Of a stretch of DNA of 64,000 nt, positions 49,165-57,908 are shown in pieces. The DNA comes from Thalassobaculum sp965228445. Lineage in GTDB: Bacteria; Pseudomonadota; Alphaproteobacteria; Thalassobaculales; Thalassobaculaceae. Positions within the stretch are counted from its first letter, which is position 1. Each line of letters begins with the position of its first letter. The stretch is taken from assembly GCA_965228445.1 (NCBI GenBank), contig OZ245813.1, forward strand, positions 62,001-126,000. Reading direction: 5' to 3'. Both the position numbers and the translations under genes were made by a program. Under the pieces are notes generated by a model. The model saw only the letters and a program-made list of their open reading frames with translations, was not told the origin of the DNA and made no database searches.

Positions 49165-49337
49165 ATGCCTTGACGGAAACAGTGTGAACGCTACCTAACG
49201 CGGATCGGAAGTGATATAGAGCAAGGCGCCGGCGCAAAGACCGGTGCGCGGCCGTTGTGGCGGCCCGGAGACGAATCGCGGCCATGCGAGATCGGAAATA
49301 ACGCGACCGCCGTTCTGCGGACGGTCCGAGGTTGGGG

Positions 49338-50060
49338 ATGAGGCAGTCAATGGCAACACGCGGACAATCCGTCGCCCGCACCCTGCGGGACGGCGTGCTC
49401 GACGGGACCTACAAGCCCGGCGCGCGGATGAACGAGGTCGACATCTCGAACACGCTCGGCGTGTCCCGCACCCCGGTGCGCGGCGCCCTCGGCGTGCTGG
49501 CGGCCGAGGGCCTGCTGGATTACGTCCCCAACAGCGGCTACGTCGTGCGCCGCTACACCGTCCAGGATGTGGAGGACGTCTACGCCGCCCGCTCCGTTCT
49601 GGAAGGTCTGGCCGCCCGCACGGTGGCCGAACGCGGGCTGTCCGACCATCACCGCGGCGTCCTGCACAAGGTGCTGTCGGAGACCCAGGCGCTGTGCGAC
49701 GCCCAGGAATGGAGCGAGGAGGTGCGCGACGCCTGGGGCCGGCTGAACGAGGCATTTCACGAGACGATCTTCGAGGCGGCGGAGAACCGGCACCTGCGCG
49801 AGCTGATCGCCAAATCCCGGTCGATCCCCCAGCTTCAGGCGGTCAAGTTCCGCTGGCACGACCTCGACACGCTCGCCGAATCCTATTCCGATCACCTGGA
49901 GATCTTCGAGGCGATCGCCGACCGCCAGGGGGCACGGGCCGAGTATCTGGCGCGCGAGCATGTCTATCGTTCCGGCCGCCGGCTGATCGCCAATTGGCGC
50001 CGTCTCGAAGCGCCGACTCCGGTGAAGCGTCCGGTCCGCCGGATTCCGCGCGCCGCCTGA
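49338..50060 (+). CDS. GntR family transcriptional regulator, FCD subfamily
   Basis: A 240-residue regulator. The winged helix (VARTLRDGVLDGTYKPGARMNEVDISNTLGVSRTPVRGALGVLAAEGLLDYVPNSGYVV) precedes an FCD domain (LNEAFHETIFEAAENRHLREL; SDHLEIFEAIADRQG). ATG at 49338 or 49350 are both possible; the second has GAGG at six bases. It is the natural candidate to bind the ATTGGATACAAT motif found next to it and before both amidase pairs and the first importer. Confidence 0.87.
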   Translation: MRQSMATRGQSVARTLRDGVLDGTYKPGARMNEVDISNTLGVSRTPVRGALGVLAAEGLLDYVPNSGYVVRRYTVQDVEDVYAARSVLEGLAARTVAERGLSDHHRGVLHKVLSETQALCDAQEWSEEVRDAWGRLNEAFHETIFEAAENRHLRELIAKSRSIPQLQAVKFRWHDLDTLAESYSDHLEIFEAIADRQGARAEYLAREHVYRSGRRLIANWRRLEAPTPVKRPVRRIPRAA

Positions 50061-50063
50061 GCC

Positions 50064-51038
50064 TCAGTCGTCGCGGCGGGCGAGGGCCGGGTCGATCCGC
50101 GCCGCCTCGTCCGGCGTCACCGGTCCCTTGGTCCCGGTGATCAGGCCGTAGGCGCCGGGTTCCCGGTGCCGCTCGAAGGCGAAGACGCTGTCCCGGTAGG
50201 ATCTGCACAGGTCGAGGTCGCAGGTGGCGACGACCAGTTCGTCCTCCTCGGTCACCGCCTGGGCGACGGTCTCGCCGGTCGGCGCGGCGATCAGGCTGCC
50301 GCCCATCTGGTGCACGCCTTCCTCCACCCCGGCCTTGGCGACACCGACCACGAAGGTCGCGTTCTGATAGGCGCCGGCCTGCATCACCAGCTCGTTGTGG
50401 TGCCAGGACAGCCGGTCGTGCTCCGGAGCGGGTGGGTTGTGGATCGGCGTATTGTATCCGATCAGCACCATCTCGGCCCCCTGCAGCCCGAGCACCCGAT
50501 ACGTCTCCGACCAGCGTCGGTCGTTGCAGATCGCCATGCCGATGCGTCCGCCGAAGGCGTCGAACACGCGAAAGCCGAGGTTGCCCGGCGCGAAATAGCG
50601 CTTCTCCAGGTGCTGGAACGCGCGCCAGGGCTCGTGCTCGGCATGGCCGGGCAGGTGGATCTTGCGGTATTTGCCGACGATCGCCCCGGTCTTGTCGACG
50701 AGGATGGCGGTGTTGAAGCGGGTGCCGTCGGCCGTCAACTCCGCGTAGCCGAGATGGAAACCGATGCCGAGATCCCGGGCCGCCTCGAACAGCGGCCTGG
50801 TCTCCGGTCCGGGCATCTCGCGCTCGTAGAACCGGTCGAGCTCGGCCTCGTCCTCGAAATACCACCGCGGGAAGAAGGTGGTCAGCGCCAGCTCCGGGAA
50901 GACGATCAGGTCGGCGCCGCGGCTCCTCGCGGTCTCCATAAGGCCGATCAGCCGGCTGACGGTCGCACTGCGCGACGTCTCCAGGGCGATGGGACCGAGC
51001 TGGGCGGCGGCGACGGTAAGGGGGCGCATGGGCATCAT
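50064..51038 (-). CDS. N-carbamoyl-D-amino-acid hydrolase (D-carbamoylase)
   Basis: A 324-residue nitrilase-superfamily enzyme with triad Glu49 (FPELALTTFFPRW), Lys126 (VGKYRKIHLPGH) and Cys171 (GMAICNDRRW). The stretches EMPGPETRPLFEAARDLGIGF, FQHLEKRYFAPGNLGF, YNTPIHNPPAPEHD and MQAGAYQNATFVVG match Agrobacterium-type D-carbamoylases closely. These release D-amino acids from N-carbamoyl precursors made by hydantoinases. No classical dihydropyrimidinase-type hydantoinase is in the window, so the N-carbamoyl substrate must come from elsewhere or from the imidase-like enzyme nearby. Confidence 0.87.
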   Translation of the reverse strand: MMPMRPLTVAAAQLGPIALETSRSATVSRLIGLMETARSRGADLIVFPELALTTFFPRWYFEDEAELDRFYEREMPGPETRPLFEAARDLGIGFHLGYAELTADGTRFNTAILVDKTGAIVGKYRKIHLPGHAEHEPWRAFQHLEKRYFAPGNLGFRVFDAFGGRIGMAICNDRRWSETYRVLGLQGAEMVLIGYNTPIHNPPAPEHDRLSWHHNELVMQAGAYQNATFVVGVAKAGVEEGVHQMGGSLIAAPTGETVAQAVTEEDELVVATCDLDLCRSYRDSVFAFERHREPGAYGLITGTKGPVTPDEAARIDPALARRDD

Positions 51039-51110
51039 CCCGGATCTGCGGCGGCGATCCGGAATGATGGAATGTTGCAGGTGCGAAGGGAAGCCGCGAA
51101 CGGCGCGGCG

Positions 51111-51959
51111 TCAGTCCGTCCAGTCGTAGAGCCGGGTCGGGTTGTCCTGTAGGATCTGCCGGCGGACCTCCGGGTCGGGGAACCAGTCGGCCACCGCACG
51201 GTACAGCCCGGCGGTGTCGAGCGGCTGGTACTGAAGCACCGTGTCGCTGCCGGCGGTGGCGCCTGAATGTTTCGGGGTGTGCGGCCAGTCGCTGGCCCAG
51301 ACCATGCGGTCGGGCGCCATGGCGTGGATCGTGCGGGCGAGGTCGGCTACGCCGGCACCATCGGGCCCGGTGGAGATCCGGTACGACCCCGACAGCTTTA
51401 CCCAGGCGCCGCGATCGGTCAGCCGGCGCATGTCGGCCAGATGACGGTCGGCGGCGAGCGGGTCGATGGCGCCGAAATGGTCGAGCACCAGGGGCACGTT
51501 CAGCGTCGGTTGCATCGTGGCGAGATCGGCCAGGACGCCGGGATCGCAGAACACCTGGATGTGCCAACCGGTGCCGGAGAGCAGGCCGTCGAGCCTGGGC
51601 AGCACCTTGTCGACGGGGGGCGCCGCCGCCCGAACCGAGCGCAGGTTGACCCGCACCCCGCGCACCCGGCGGGAGTGCAAAGCGGCGAGGTCGGTGTCGC
51701 TCGCGGTCTCCGAATCGATCACCGCCACGCCCCGCGCCGCCTCGCCGAAGGCGTCGAGCGCGTCGAGCGTGCAGCGGTTGTCCGTCGCATAGGCGCTCGG
51801 CTGGACAACGACCACGCGGGCGATGTCGGTGCCGGAGACCGCGTTCCAGTAGTCGTCCACCCCGGCCGGCGGCACGGTGTAGCTGCGCGGCTCGGCGAAG
51901 GGATAGTGCTTCCGCTCGCCGAAAATATGCATGTGGCAATCGACCGCCCGGAGCGTCAT
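51111..51959 (-). CDS. Amidohydrolase-2 family metal-dependent hydrolase (COG3618 type)
   Basis: A 282-residue TIM-barrel hydrolase beginning with DCHMHIFGERKHYPF (HxH metal motif) and continuing with VRGVRVNLRS, LDHFGAIDPL and WASDWPHTP (catalytic Asp). This family includes lactonases and 2-pyrone-4,6-dicarboxylate hydrolase. In this setting it may open a lactone or cyclic intermediate; the substrate is unknown. It lies 72 bases upstream of the D-carbamoylase gene on the same strand and may share its transcript. Confidence 0.8.
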   Translation of the reverse strand: MTLRAVDCHMHIFGERKHYPFAEPRSYTVPPAGVDDYWNAVSGTDIARVVVVQPSAYATDNRCTLDALDAFGEAARGVAVIDSETASDTDLAALHSRRVRGVRVNLRSVRAAAPPVDKVLPRLDGLLSGTGWHIQVFCDPGVLADLATMQPTLNVPLVLDHFGAIDPLAADRHLADMRRLTDRGAWVKLSGSYRISTGPDGAGVADLARTIHAMAPDRMVWASDWPHTPKHSGATAGSDTVLQYQPLDTAGLYRAVADWFPDPEVRRQILQDNPTRLYDWTD

Positions 51960-52006
51960 CGGTCCGTCTCCCTCGCTGTTCTTTCGGGCGTCTTCGCACC
52001 CGATTG

Positions 52007-52038
52007 ATGCCGTAACCGTAGGACGTTCCCGACGGCAT
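52007..52038. promoter_or_regulatory. ATGCCGT...ACGGCAT inverted repeat in divergent promoter
   Basis: ATGCCGT (52007-52013) and ACGGCAT (52032-52038) are perfect inverted copies, with a further ATGCCG a few bases downstream. The repeat lies between the divergent amidohydrolase and polysaccharide-deacetylase-like genes, so one regulator could control both. Confidence 0.4.
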
Positions 52039-52205
52039 GGGAAACAGATGCCGAAATCGGGTTTAAGGCGCTGATCGCACGAATAAAATTCCGCATAGAA
52101 CCGGCCCCCGCGCTAGACAATCAGACCGGTTCCTTCCGATACTGTCGGGGTAGCTGGGCGGGTGATTTTCGCCCGTGTAAGTCCGCTTCAAACGGGGAGA
52201 CAGCG

Positions 52206-53117
52206 ATGTCGTCGACGGCCAAGCCCGAAACCGAGGAACTCGAGCCCTGGCAGTGGCCGGACGACCGCTGGCAGGCGATCGTCGACAAGGTCCGCGCCGG
52301 CCGCAGCCTGACGCCGAAAAGCTGGAAGGACGGGGCGAAATGCGCCGTCGCGATCTCCTTCGACAGCGACCACGAGACCAGCACCCTGCGCTGGGGGCAG
52401 TCCTCCCCGGGCAAGCTGTCCCAGGGCCAGTACGGCGGCCGGGTCGCGATCCCGCGGATCCGCAAGCTGCTGGCGAAACACGATGTGAAGGCGTCGTTCT
52501 TCGTGCCGGCCGTGGTCGCCAAGATCCACCCGGACGAGCAGCGCGGACTGGTGGACGAGGGGCATGAACTCGGCATTCACGGCTGGATCCACGAGCTGAA
52601 CAGCAAGCTGCCGCCGGCGGACGAGCGCGACCTGATGATGCGCGCCGCCGATGTGCTGGAGAAGATCGGCGGCAAGCGTCCGGTCGGCGTGCGCACCGCC
52701 TCCTGGGATTTCTCGGAGCACACGCTGGCCATCGCCCGCGAGATGGGGCTGCTCTACGACAGCTCTCTGATGGCCGACGACGATCCCTACGAGCTGCTGG
52801 AGGAGGGCGAGCCGACCGGCATGGTCGAGCTGCCGGTGGAGTGGATCCGCGACGACGCGGTGTATTTCAACATGGACCGGTTCTCCGCCCTGCGCCCGTA
52901 CACGCCGCCGTCCAGCGTGCTGGAGGTGTTCAAGGCGGAGTTCGACGGCGCCTATGCGGAGGGCGGCCTGTTCCTGCTGACCATGCACCCGCACATCATC
53001 GGCCACCGCTCGCGCATCCCATTGCTGGATGCGCTGCTGGAGTACATCAAGGGCCATGACGGCGTGTGGTTCGCCACCCACGCCGATGTGGCGCAGTACT
53101 GCAAGGACAACGGCTGA
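52206..53117 (+). CDS. Polysaccharide-deacetylase-fold amidohydrolase (imidase/allantoinase-like)
   Basis: A 303-residue NodB-fold enzyme with motif FDSDHE (Asp53, Asp55) and the metal motif GIHGWIHE (His125, His129), then RTASWDFSEHTLAI and a late MHPHIIGHRSR. There is no signal peptide, so it is cytoplasmic. Cytoplasmic members include cyclic imide hydrolases and PuuE allantoinases, which open C-N rings rather than deacetylate sugars. The neighbouring D-carbamoylase and amidohydrolase support a ring-opening role. The substrate remains inference. Confidence 0.78.
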   Translation: MSSTAKPETEELEPWQWPDDRWQAIVDKVRAGRSLTPKSWKDGAKCAVAISFDSDHETSTLRWGQSSPGKLSQGQYGGRVAIPRIRKLLAKHDVKASFFVPAVVAKIHPDEQRGLVDEGHELGIHGWIHELNSKLPPADERDLMMRAADVLEKIGGKRPVGVRTASWDFSEHTLAIAREMGLLYDSSLMADDDPYELLEEGEPTGMVELPVEWIRDDAVYFNMDRFSALRPYTPPSSVLEVFKAEFDGAYAEGGLFLLTMHPHIIGHRSRIPLLDALLEYIKGHDGVWFATHADVAQYCKDNG

Positions 53118-53138
53118 GAGGAATGATCGGCGGCGGCT

Positions 53139-53897
53139 TCAGTAACTCGGGATGCCGAGGGTGAGGCCGCCGTCGACGAACAGGATGCTGCCGGTCACGT
53201 AGCTCGCCCGCTCCGACAGCAGATAGGCGACCAGGTCGACCAGTTCCTCCGGGCGGCCTTCGCGACCGAGCGGAATGCGGGCGACCTTGGCGGCGTGTTC
53301 CGCCCGGCCCGCTCCCTGCGCATGCTCCATCACCCGCTCGGTGCCGATCAGGCCCGGTGCCACCGCGTTGACCCGGATGTCGTGGGGTGCCAGTTCGATC
53401 GCCAGATTGCGGGTGAGCTGGGAGAGACCGGCCTTGGACGCGCCGTAATGGCCGATCCCGGGCCGTGCCAGGGTGGACGCGCTGGAGCCGATATTCACCA
53501 CCGACCCCGTGAGAAGACCCGCCTCGACCATCCGCCGGCCCAGCGCCTGGACCATCAGGAAGGGCGCGCGCAGGTTCAGGTTCAGCACCGCGTCCCATTC
53601 CGTCACCGGCATGTCGAACAGCGGGGTCACCGGATAAATCCCGGCGGCATTCACCAGCCCGCCGATCGGCCCGCACGCCTCCCAGGCGGCGGCGACCAGA
53701 CGCTCCGGCTCGCGCGGATCGCAGAGATCTCCGGCAAGACCGTGGAACCGCTCATTGCCGACGGCGGCGAGCCGGCCACCGTCGATATCGATCCCCACGA
53801 CGGTCACGCCCTGGGCGATCAGATGCGCGGCGATGGCCTGGCCGATGCCGGCGGCGGCCCCGGTGACGATCACCGTGTCGGGCAGGTCGCCGGTCAT
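53139..53897 (-). CDS. Short-chain dehydrogenase/reductase (SDR)
   Basis: A 252-residue classical SDR with NAD(P)-binding TGAAAGIGQA, NAAGIYP, catalytic Ser (VVNIGSSAS) and YGASK (Tyr-x-x-x-Lys), and the C-terminal VTGSILFVDGGL. Asp in GIDIDG at the end of the second strand favours NAD. The ATG overlaps the stop of the importer ATPase gene by four bases, making it the last gene of the second peptide-type importer operon. It probably oxidises an alcohol produced from the imported compound. Confidence 0.87.
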   Translation of the reverse strand: MTGDLPDTVIVTGAAAGIGQAIAAHLIAQGVTVVGIDIDGGRLAAVGNERFHGLAGDLCDPREPERLVAAAWEACGPIGGLVNAAGIYPVTPLFDMPVTEWDAVLNLNLRAPFLMVQALGRRMVEAGLLTGSVVNIGSSASTLARPGIGHYGASKAGLSQLTRNLAIELAPHDIRVNAVAPGLIGTERVMEHAQGAGRAEHAAKVARIPLGREGRPEELVDLVAYLLSERASYVTGSILFVDGGLTLGIPSY

Positions 53898-54919
53898 TGC
53901 GCGAAGTGGCAGGCCGCTTCCTGGCCGGGCCAGTCGGCGCGCAGTTCCGGCTCGACCTCGGCGCATAGCGGCTGGGCCATGGGGCAGCGGTTGCGGAAGC
54001 GGCAGCCGGACGGCAGGTTGCCGGGGTTCGGCGGTTCGCCTTCCAGCGAGAAGGTGTCGATCACCCGCGGCCCGCCGATCTCCGGAATGGCGGCGAGCAG
54101 GGAGCGGGTATAGGGGTGGCGCGGCGTCTCGAACACCGCCTCGGTCTCGCCGAACTCCACCACCTTGCCCAGATACATCACCGCGATCCGGTTGCAGATC
54201 ATCCGCACCACCGACAGGTCGTGGGAGATGAAGAGATAGGTCAGATCGAACTGTTTGCGCAGGTCGAGCAGCAGGTTGAGGATCGTCGCCTGCACCGACA
54301 CGTCGAGGCCGGAGGTCGGCTCGTCCAGCACCACGAGGCTCGGCTGCAGGGTCAGGATGCGGGCGAGGCCGACCCGGCGCTGCTGGCCGCCGCTGATCTC
54401 ATGCGGATAGAGGTCCAGATGGCTGACCGGCAGGCCGACCGCCTGCAGGATGCCGCGCACCCGTTCCTCGCGCTCGTCGTAGCTCATGCCGCTGCTGTGG
54501 ATCACCAGCGGCTCGTGCAGGGAGCGGCGGATCTTCCAGCGCGGATCGAGAGAGGCGCCCGGGTCCTGGTAGGAATACTGCAGGTGCCGCCGGCGTTCGC
54601 GGGCGGCACCGGGCGAGGCGCCGGCGATGTCATGGCCCTCGAAGATCAGGTTGCCGTCGGTCGCCGGGTGGATGCCCATGATGGTCTTGCCGAGGGTCGA
54701 CTTGCCGCAGCCGCTCTCGCCGACGATGCCGAGAATCTCGCCTTTGTCGACGGTGAAGGACACGTCGTCCAGGGCACGCAGCACGCCGGTCTGCCAGCCG
54801 AAGGCGTTGCGGATCGGGAAATGCTTGGTCAGCCGGCGCGCGTCCAGGATCGTGCGCTCGGTGACCTGGGTGCGCCGGGTCGGGGTGGGGGCGTCCGGGG
54901 CGGGTGCGTCCACAGTCAT
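53894..54919 (-). CDS. ABC transporter ATPase, OppF/DppF type (second importer)
   Basis: A 341-residue ATPase with Walker A GESGCGKSTLGK, YSYQDPGASLDPRW in the Q-loop region, signature ISGGQQRRVGLARIL, Walker B LVVLDEPTSGLDVSV and C-terminal Cys motif GCRFRNRCPMAQPLC. The ATG at 54917-54919 overlaps the preceding ATPase stop. An N-terminal Pro/Thr-rich stretch of about 25 residues precedes the domain. Confidence 0.9.
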   Translation of the reverse strand: MTVDAPAPDAPTPTRRTQVTERTILDARRLTKHFPIRNAFGWQTGVLRALDDVSFTVDKGEILGIVGESGCGKSTLGKTIMGIHPATDGNLIFEGHDIAGASPGAARERRRHLQYSYQDPGASLDPRWKIRRSLHEPLVIHSSGMSYDEREERVRGILQAVGLPVSHLDLYPHEISGGQQRRVGLARILTLQPSLVVLDEPTSGLDVSVQATILNLLLDLRKQFDLTYLFISHDLSVVRMICNRIAVMYLGKVVEFGETEAVFETPRHPYTRSLLAAIPEIGGPRVIDTFSLEGEPPNPGNLPSGCRFRNRCPMAQPLCAEVEPELRADWPGQEAACHFAQ

Positions 54920-55959
54920 GCCAGAGCGTGCCTCTTTTCCTCGGCGACCGGATGATAGCAGCGAACGTCGTGTCCGGGGCCGATGGCGGTGACCTCGGGC
55001 CGGGCCTCGCGGCAGATCTCGGTCGCGAACTCGCAGCGCGGGTTGAAGCGGCAGCCGGTCGGCGGATTGACCAGGCCGGGAATGCTGCCGGGAATGCCGC
55101 TGATCCCGCCGTCGCGGCTCGGCAGGCTCTTCAGCAGGCGGTTGGTGTAGGGGTGGCTCGGCCGCTTGAAAAAGCCCTCGCTGGAGGCGGCCTCCATCTC
55201 CTGGCCGGCATACATCACGGTGATGCTGTCGCAGATCTCCCAGGCGGTGCCGAGATCGTGGGTGGTGAACAGCACCGAGATGCCGTGGTCGGTCGCCAGA
55301 TCGCGCAGCAGCTTCAGAATCTGGGCCTGGATCGTGACGTCGAGCGCGGTGGTCGGCTCGTCGGCGATAATCAGCTTCGGCTCGGGCAGCAGGGCCATGG
55401 CGATCATCAGCCGCTGACGTTGACCGCCGCTGACCTCGTGCGGGTACTTCTTCAGGACACCTTCGGGATCGGGAAGCTGGACCTGGCGCAGCAGGTCGAG
55501 GATCCGTTCCCGGTCGGCCTTGCGCCGCGCGCGCGAATGGAAGCGGGGAAGCCAGCCCGAGCCGTCGTCCTCCGCGCCCAGCTCCGGCGATTTCCACTTC
55601 ATCAGGTCCATGATCTGGGCGCCGATGGTGAAGACCGGGTTGAACGAGCTGAACGGGTCTTGCGGGATGAAGGAGATCCGACGGCCGCGCACGGTCGCGG
55701 CGAGCGTCGCCGGATCGACGGTCAGCAGGTCGACCCCGTCGAACTCGATGCTGCCGGCCTCCAGCCGGGCCGAGTTCTTCGGCAGGACGCCCAGGATCGA
55801 GCGGGCCAGGGTGGTCTTGCCGCAGCCGCTCTCGCCCACCAGACCGACGATCTGGCCCCGGCCGATGGTCAGGTTTACGTGGTCGAGCACCTGGGCCACG
55901 CCGCCGTCGGTGGCGAAGCTGACCTTGAGGTCGCGCACCCGCAGCAGGTCACTTGTCAT
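54916..55959 (-). CDS. ABC transporter ATPase, OppD/DppD type (second importer)
   Basis: A 347-residue ATPase with Walker A GESGCGKTTLARS, FIPQDPFSSFNPVFTIG, signature VSGGQRQRLMIAMALLP and Walker B LIIADEPTTALDVTIQ, plus GCRFNPRCEFATEIC near the C-terminus. Its first 11 bases overlap the end of the upstream permease gene. Confidence 0.9.
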   Translation of the reverse strand: MTSDLLRVRDLKVSFATDGGVAQVLDHVNLTIGRGQIVGLVGESGCGKTTLARSILGVLPKNSARLEAGSIEFDGVDLLTVDPATLAATVRGRRISFIPQDPFSSFNPVFTIGAQIMDLMKWKSPELGAEDDGSGWLPRFHSRARRKADRERILDLLRQVQLPDPEGVLKKYPHEVSGGQRQRLMIAMALLPEPKLIIADEPTTALDVTIQAQILKLLRDLATDHGISVLFTTHDLGTAWEICDSITVMYAGQEMEAASSEGFFKRPSHPYTNRLLKSLPSRDGGISGIPGSIPGLVNPPTGCRFNPRCEFATEICREARPEVTAIGPGHDVRCYHPVAEEKRHALA

Positions 55960-56812
55960 GGCGGCTGCTCCGTCGGATGCGGGGATCGAGGATGTCGCGC
56001 AGGCCGTCGCCCAGCAGGTTGAAGCCCATGACGACCAGGAAGATCGCGATGCCGGGCGCGGTGGCGTACCACCAGGCCTCGGGCAGGAACTCGCGGGACT
56101 CCGAGATCATCCGGCCCCATTCCGGCGAGGGGGCGGGGGCGCCGAGGCCGAGGAAACCCAGGGCGGCGGCGGTCAGGATCGTGCCGCCCATGCCGATCGT
56201 GGTGCGCACGATGATGGACGACATGATGTTCGGCAGGATGTGCAGCACCATCACCCGGAACGGCGAGGCGCCCAGCGCGATGCTCGCCTCGATGAACACC
56301 TCCTTCTGCACCGACCGCGTCTCGGCATAGACCAGCCGGGCCCAGAACGGCCAGTAGGTCACCGACAGCGCCAGAATGACGTTCTCGATCGACGGCCCCA
56401 GGGTCTGGGCGATGGCGATGGCCAGCACGATCTGCGGCACCGCCAGGAAGATGTCCGACACCCGCATCAGCGCGTCGCTGACCCAGGAGTGGTAGTAGCC
56501 GGCCAGCAGGCCGATCGGCACGCCGATCATCACAGAGGCGCCGATGGCGATGACGGCGATGGTGATGGTGATCCGGGCGCCGAACAGGATGCGGCTGTAG
56601 ATGTCGCTCCCCATTCGGTCGGTGCCGAAGAAATGGTCGGCGCCCGGCCCCTGCAGGCGCTCCGAGGGGTGGAACTCGAAGACGTCCTGGGGATGGGTGG
56701 AGAGGATCGGCGCGAAGACGGCCGTCAGGATCAGCAGCAGGATGATCACCGCGCCGATCAGGGCGACGCGGTCCTCGACCAGCTTGCGGAACACGAAGGA
56801 GAGGGTTTCCAT
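55949..56812 (-). CDS. ABC transporter permease, DppC type (second importer)
   Basis: A 287-residue permease with an N-terminal helix, HHFFGTDRMGSDIYSRILFGARITITI-type sequence, the coupling loop RSVQKEVFIEASIALGASPFRVMVLHILPNIM and LGAPAPSPEWGRMISE near the end. It is seven bases from the DppB gene upstream. Confidence 0.9.
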   Translation of the reverse strand: METLSFVFRKLVEDRVALIGAVIILLLILTAVFAPILSTHPQDVFEFHPSERLQGPGADHFFGTDRMGSDIYSRILFGARITITIAVIAIGASVMIGVPIGLLAGYYHSWVSDALMRVSDIFLAVPQIVLAIAIAQTLGPSIENVILALSVTYWPFWARLVYAETRSVQKEVFIEASIALGASPFRVMVLHILPNIMSSIIVRTTIGMGGTILTAAALGFLGLGAPAPSPEWGRMISESREFLPEAWWYATAPGIAIFLVVMGFNLLGDGLRDILDPRIRRSSRHDK

Positions 56813-56819
56813 CGGGCGC

Positions 56820-57824
56820 CTACCGGCTCTCGCGGGGATCGATGAAGCCGTGGACGACGTCCACGGTCAGGTTCACGACGATGAAGATCACGCCGGAGAC
56901 GACGGTGAAGCCCATGATCGCGTTGTAGTCGGACTGCAGGATCGACTGCACGGCGTAGGAACCGAGGCCGGGCCAGTCGAACACCGCCTCGACCACGACG
57001 GCGCCGGCGATCAGGATGCCGAAGATCAGGCCGATCTGGGTCACGGTGCCGATCAGCGCGTTGCGCAGCACGTATTTCCACACGATCACGCGGCGCGGCA
57101 GCCCCATGGCCTCCTCGTACATCACGTAGTTCGAGTTGATCGCCTCCAGCACCCCGGCGCGGGTGAAGCGCACGATGGTGGCGAGTGCCGGGAAGGCCAG
57201 GGTCATGACCGGCAGGATCATGTGGCTGAGCACGTCCCAGAACGTCTCCAGATCGCCCATGACGATCGAGTCGATCAGGAAGAAGCCGGTGACGACGTCG
57301 GGGCCCCAGCCGGCGACGCGGCCCTGCAGCGGCGTCCAGCCGAGCTCCATGGCGAACAGGAGCTGGAACAGGATGGCGAGCCAGAAGCTGGCGATGGCGA
57401 GGCCCGACACGGTGATGATCCGCAGCACGTGGTCGAGCAGCGAGTTCCGGTTGAGGGCGGAGATCACGCCGAGCGGAATGCCGATCAGCGCGGAGACGAA
57501 AACGGACACGAAGGTCAGTTCCAGCGTCGCGGGCAGGCGCGAGGCCAGATCCTCGGAGATCGGACGCAGGGTGTACAGGCTGACGCCGAAATCGCCCTCC
57601 AGCACCGCCAGGATGTAGCGCCAGAGCTGGATGTGCATCGGCTGGTCGAGCCCGAGCTGGCGGCGCAGTTCCTCGATCTGTTCGGCCGTCGCGTTATCGC
57701 CGGCGACGAAGGCGACCGGATCGGCGGGAATGATGTGGCTGATTGTGAAGGTGATCACGATCAGCCCGAGCACCGTCGGCACGAACCAGAACAGGCGGTT
57801 CAGGATGAGGACGAGAAGTTTCAC
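56820..57824 (-). CDS. ABC transporter permease, DppB type (second importer)
   Basis: A 334-residue permease with the N-terminal LLVLILNRLFWFVPTVLGLIVITFTISHIIPADPV, the loop LEAINSNYVMYEEAMGLPRRVIVWKYVLRNALIG and a C-terminal VVNLTVDVVHGFIDPR. It is separated from the binding-protein gene by 84 bases carrying a strong hairpin. Confidence 0.9.
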   Translation of the reverse strand: MKLLVLILNRLFWFVPTVLGLIVITFTISHIIPADPVAFVAGDNATAEQIEELRRQLGLDQPMHIQLWRYILAVLEGDFGVSLYTLRPISEDLASRLPATLELTFVSVFVSALIGIPLGVISALNRNSLLDHVLRIITVSGLAIASFWLAILFQLLFAMELGWTPLQGRVAGWGPDVVTGFFLIDSIVMGDLETFWDVLSHMILPVMTLAFPALATIVRFTRAGVLEAINSNYVMYEEAMGLPRRVIVWKYVLRNALIGTVTQIGLIFGILIAGAVVVEAVFDWPGLGSYAVQSILQSDYNAIMGFTVVSGVIFIVVNLTVDVVHGFIDPRESR

Positions 57825-57857
57825 CGGCGTATCCGTGACCCAGAAGGCGTGACGGGG

Positions 57858-57893
57858 CGGGCGCCGGCCGGCCCTGGGACAGGCCGGCGCCCG
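57858..57893 (-). repeat. Intercistronic hairpin after the second peptide-type binding-protein gene
   Basis: CGGGCGCCGGCC (57858-57869) and GGCCGGCGCCCG (57882-57893) form a perfect 12-base-pair stem with a 12-base loop, 15 bases after the binding-protein stop. It has the same position as the hairpins in the other two importer operons. Confidence 0.65.
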
Positions 57894-57908
57894 GTTCTCG
57901 GTGTCGGG

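Noticed and set aside
52206..53117. Extracellular chitin or xylan deacetylase
   Set aside because: No signal peptide or membrane anchor, and neighbours are ureide/amide enzymes.
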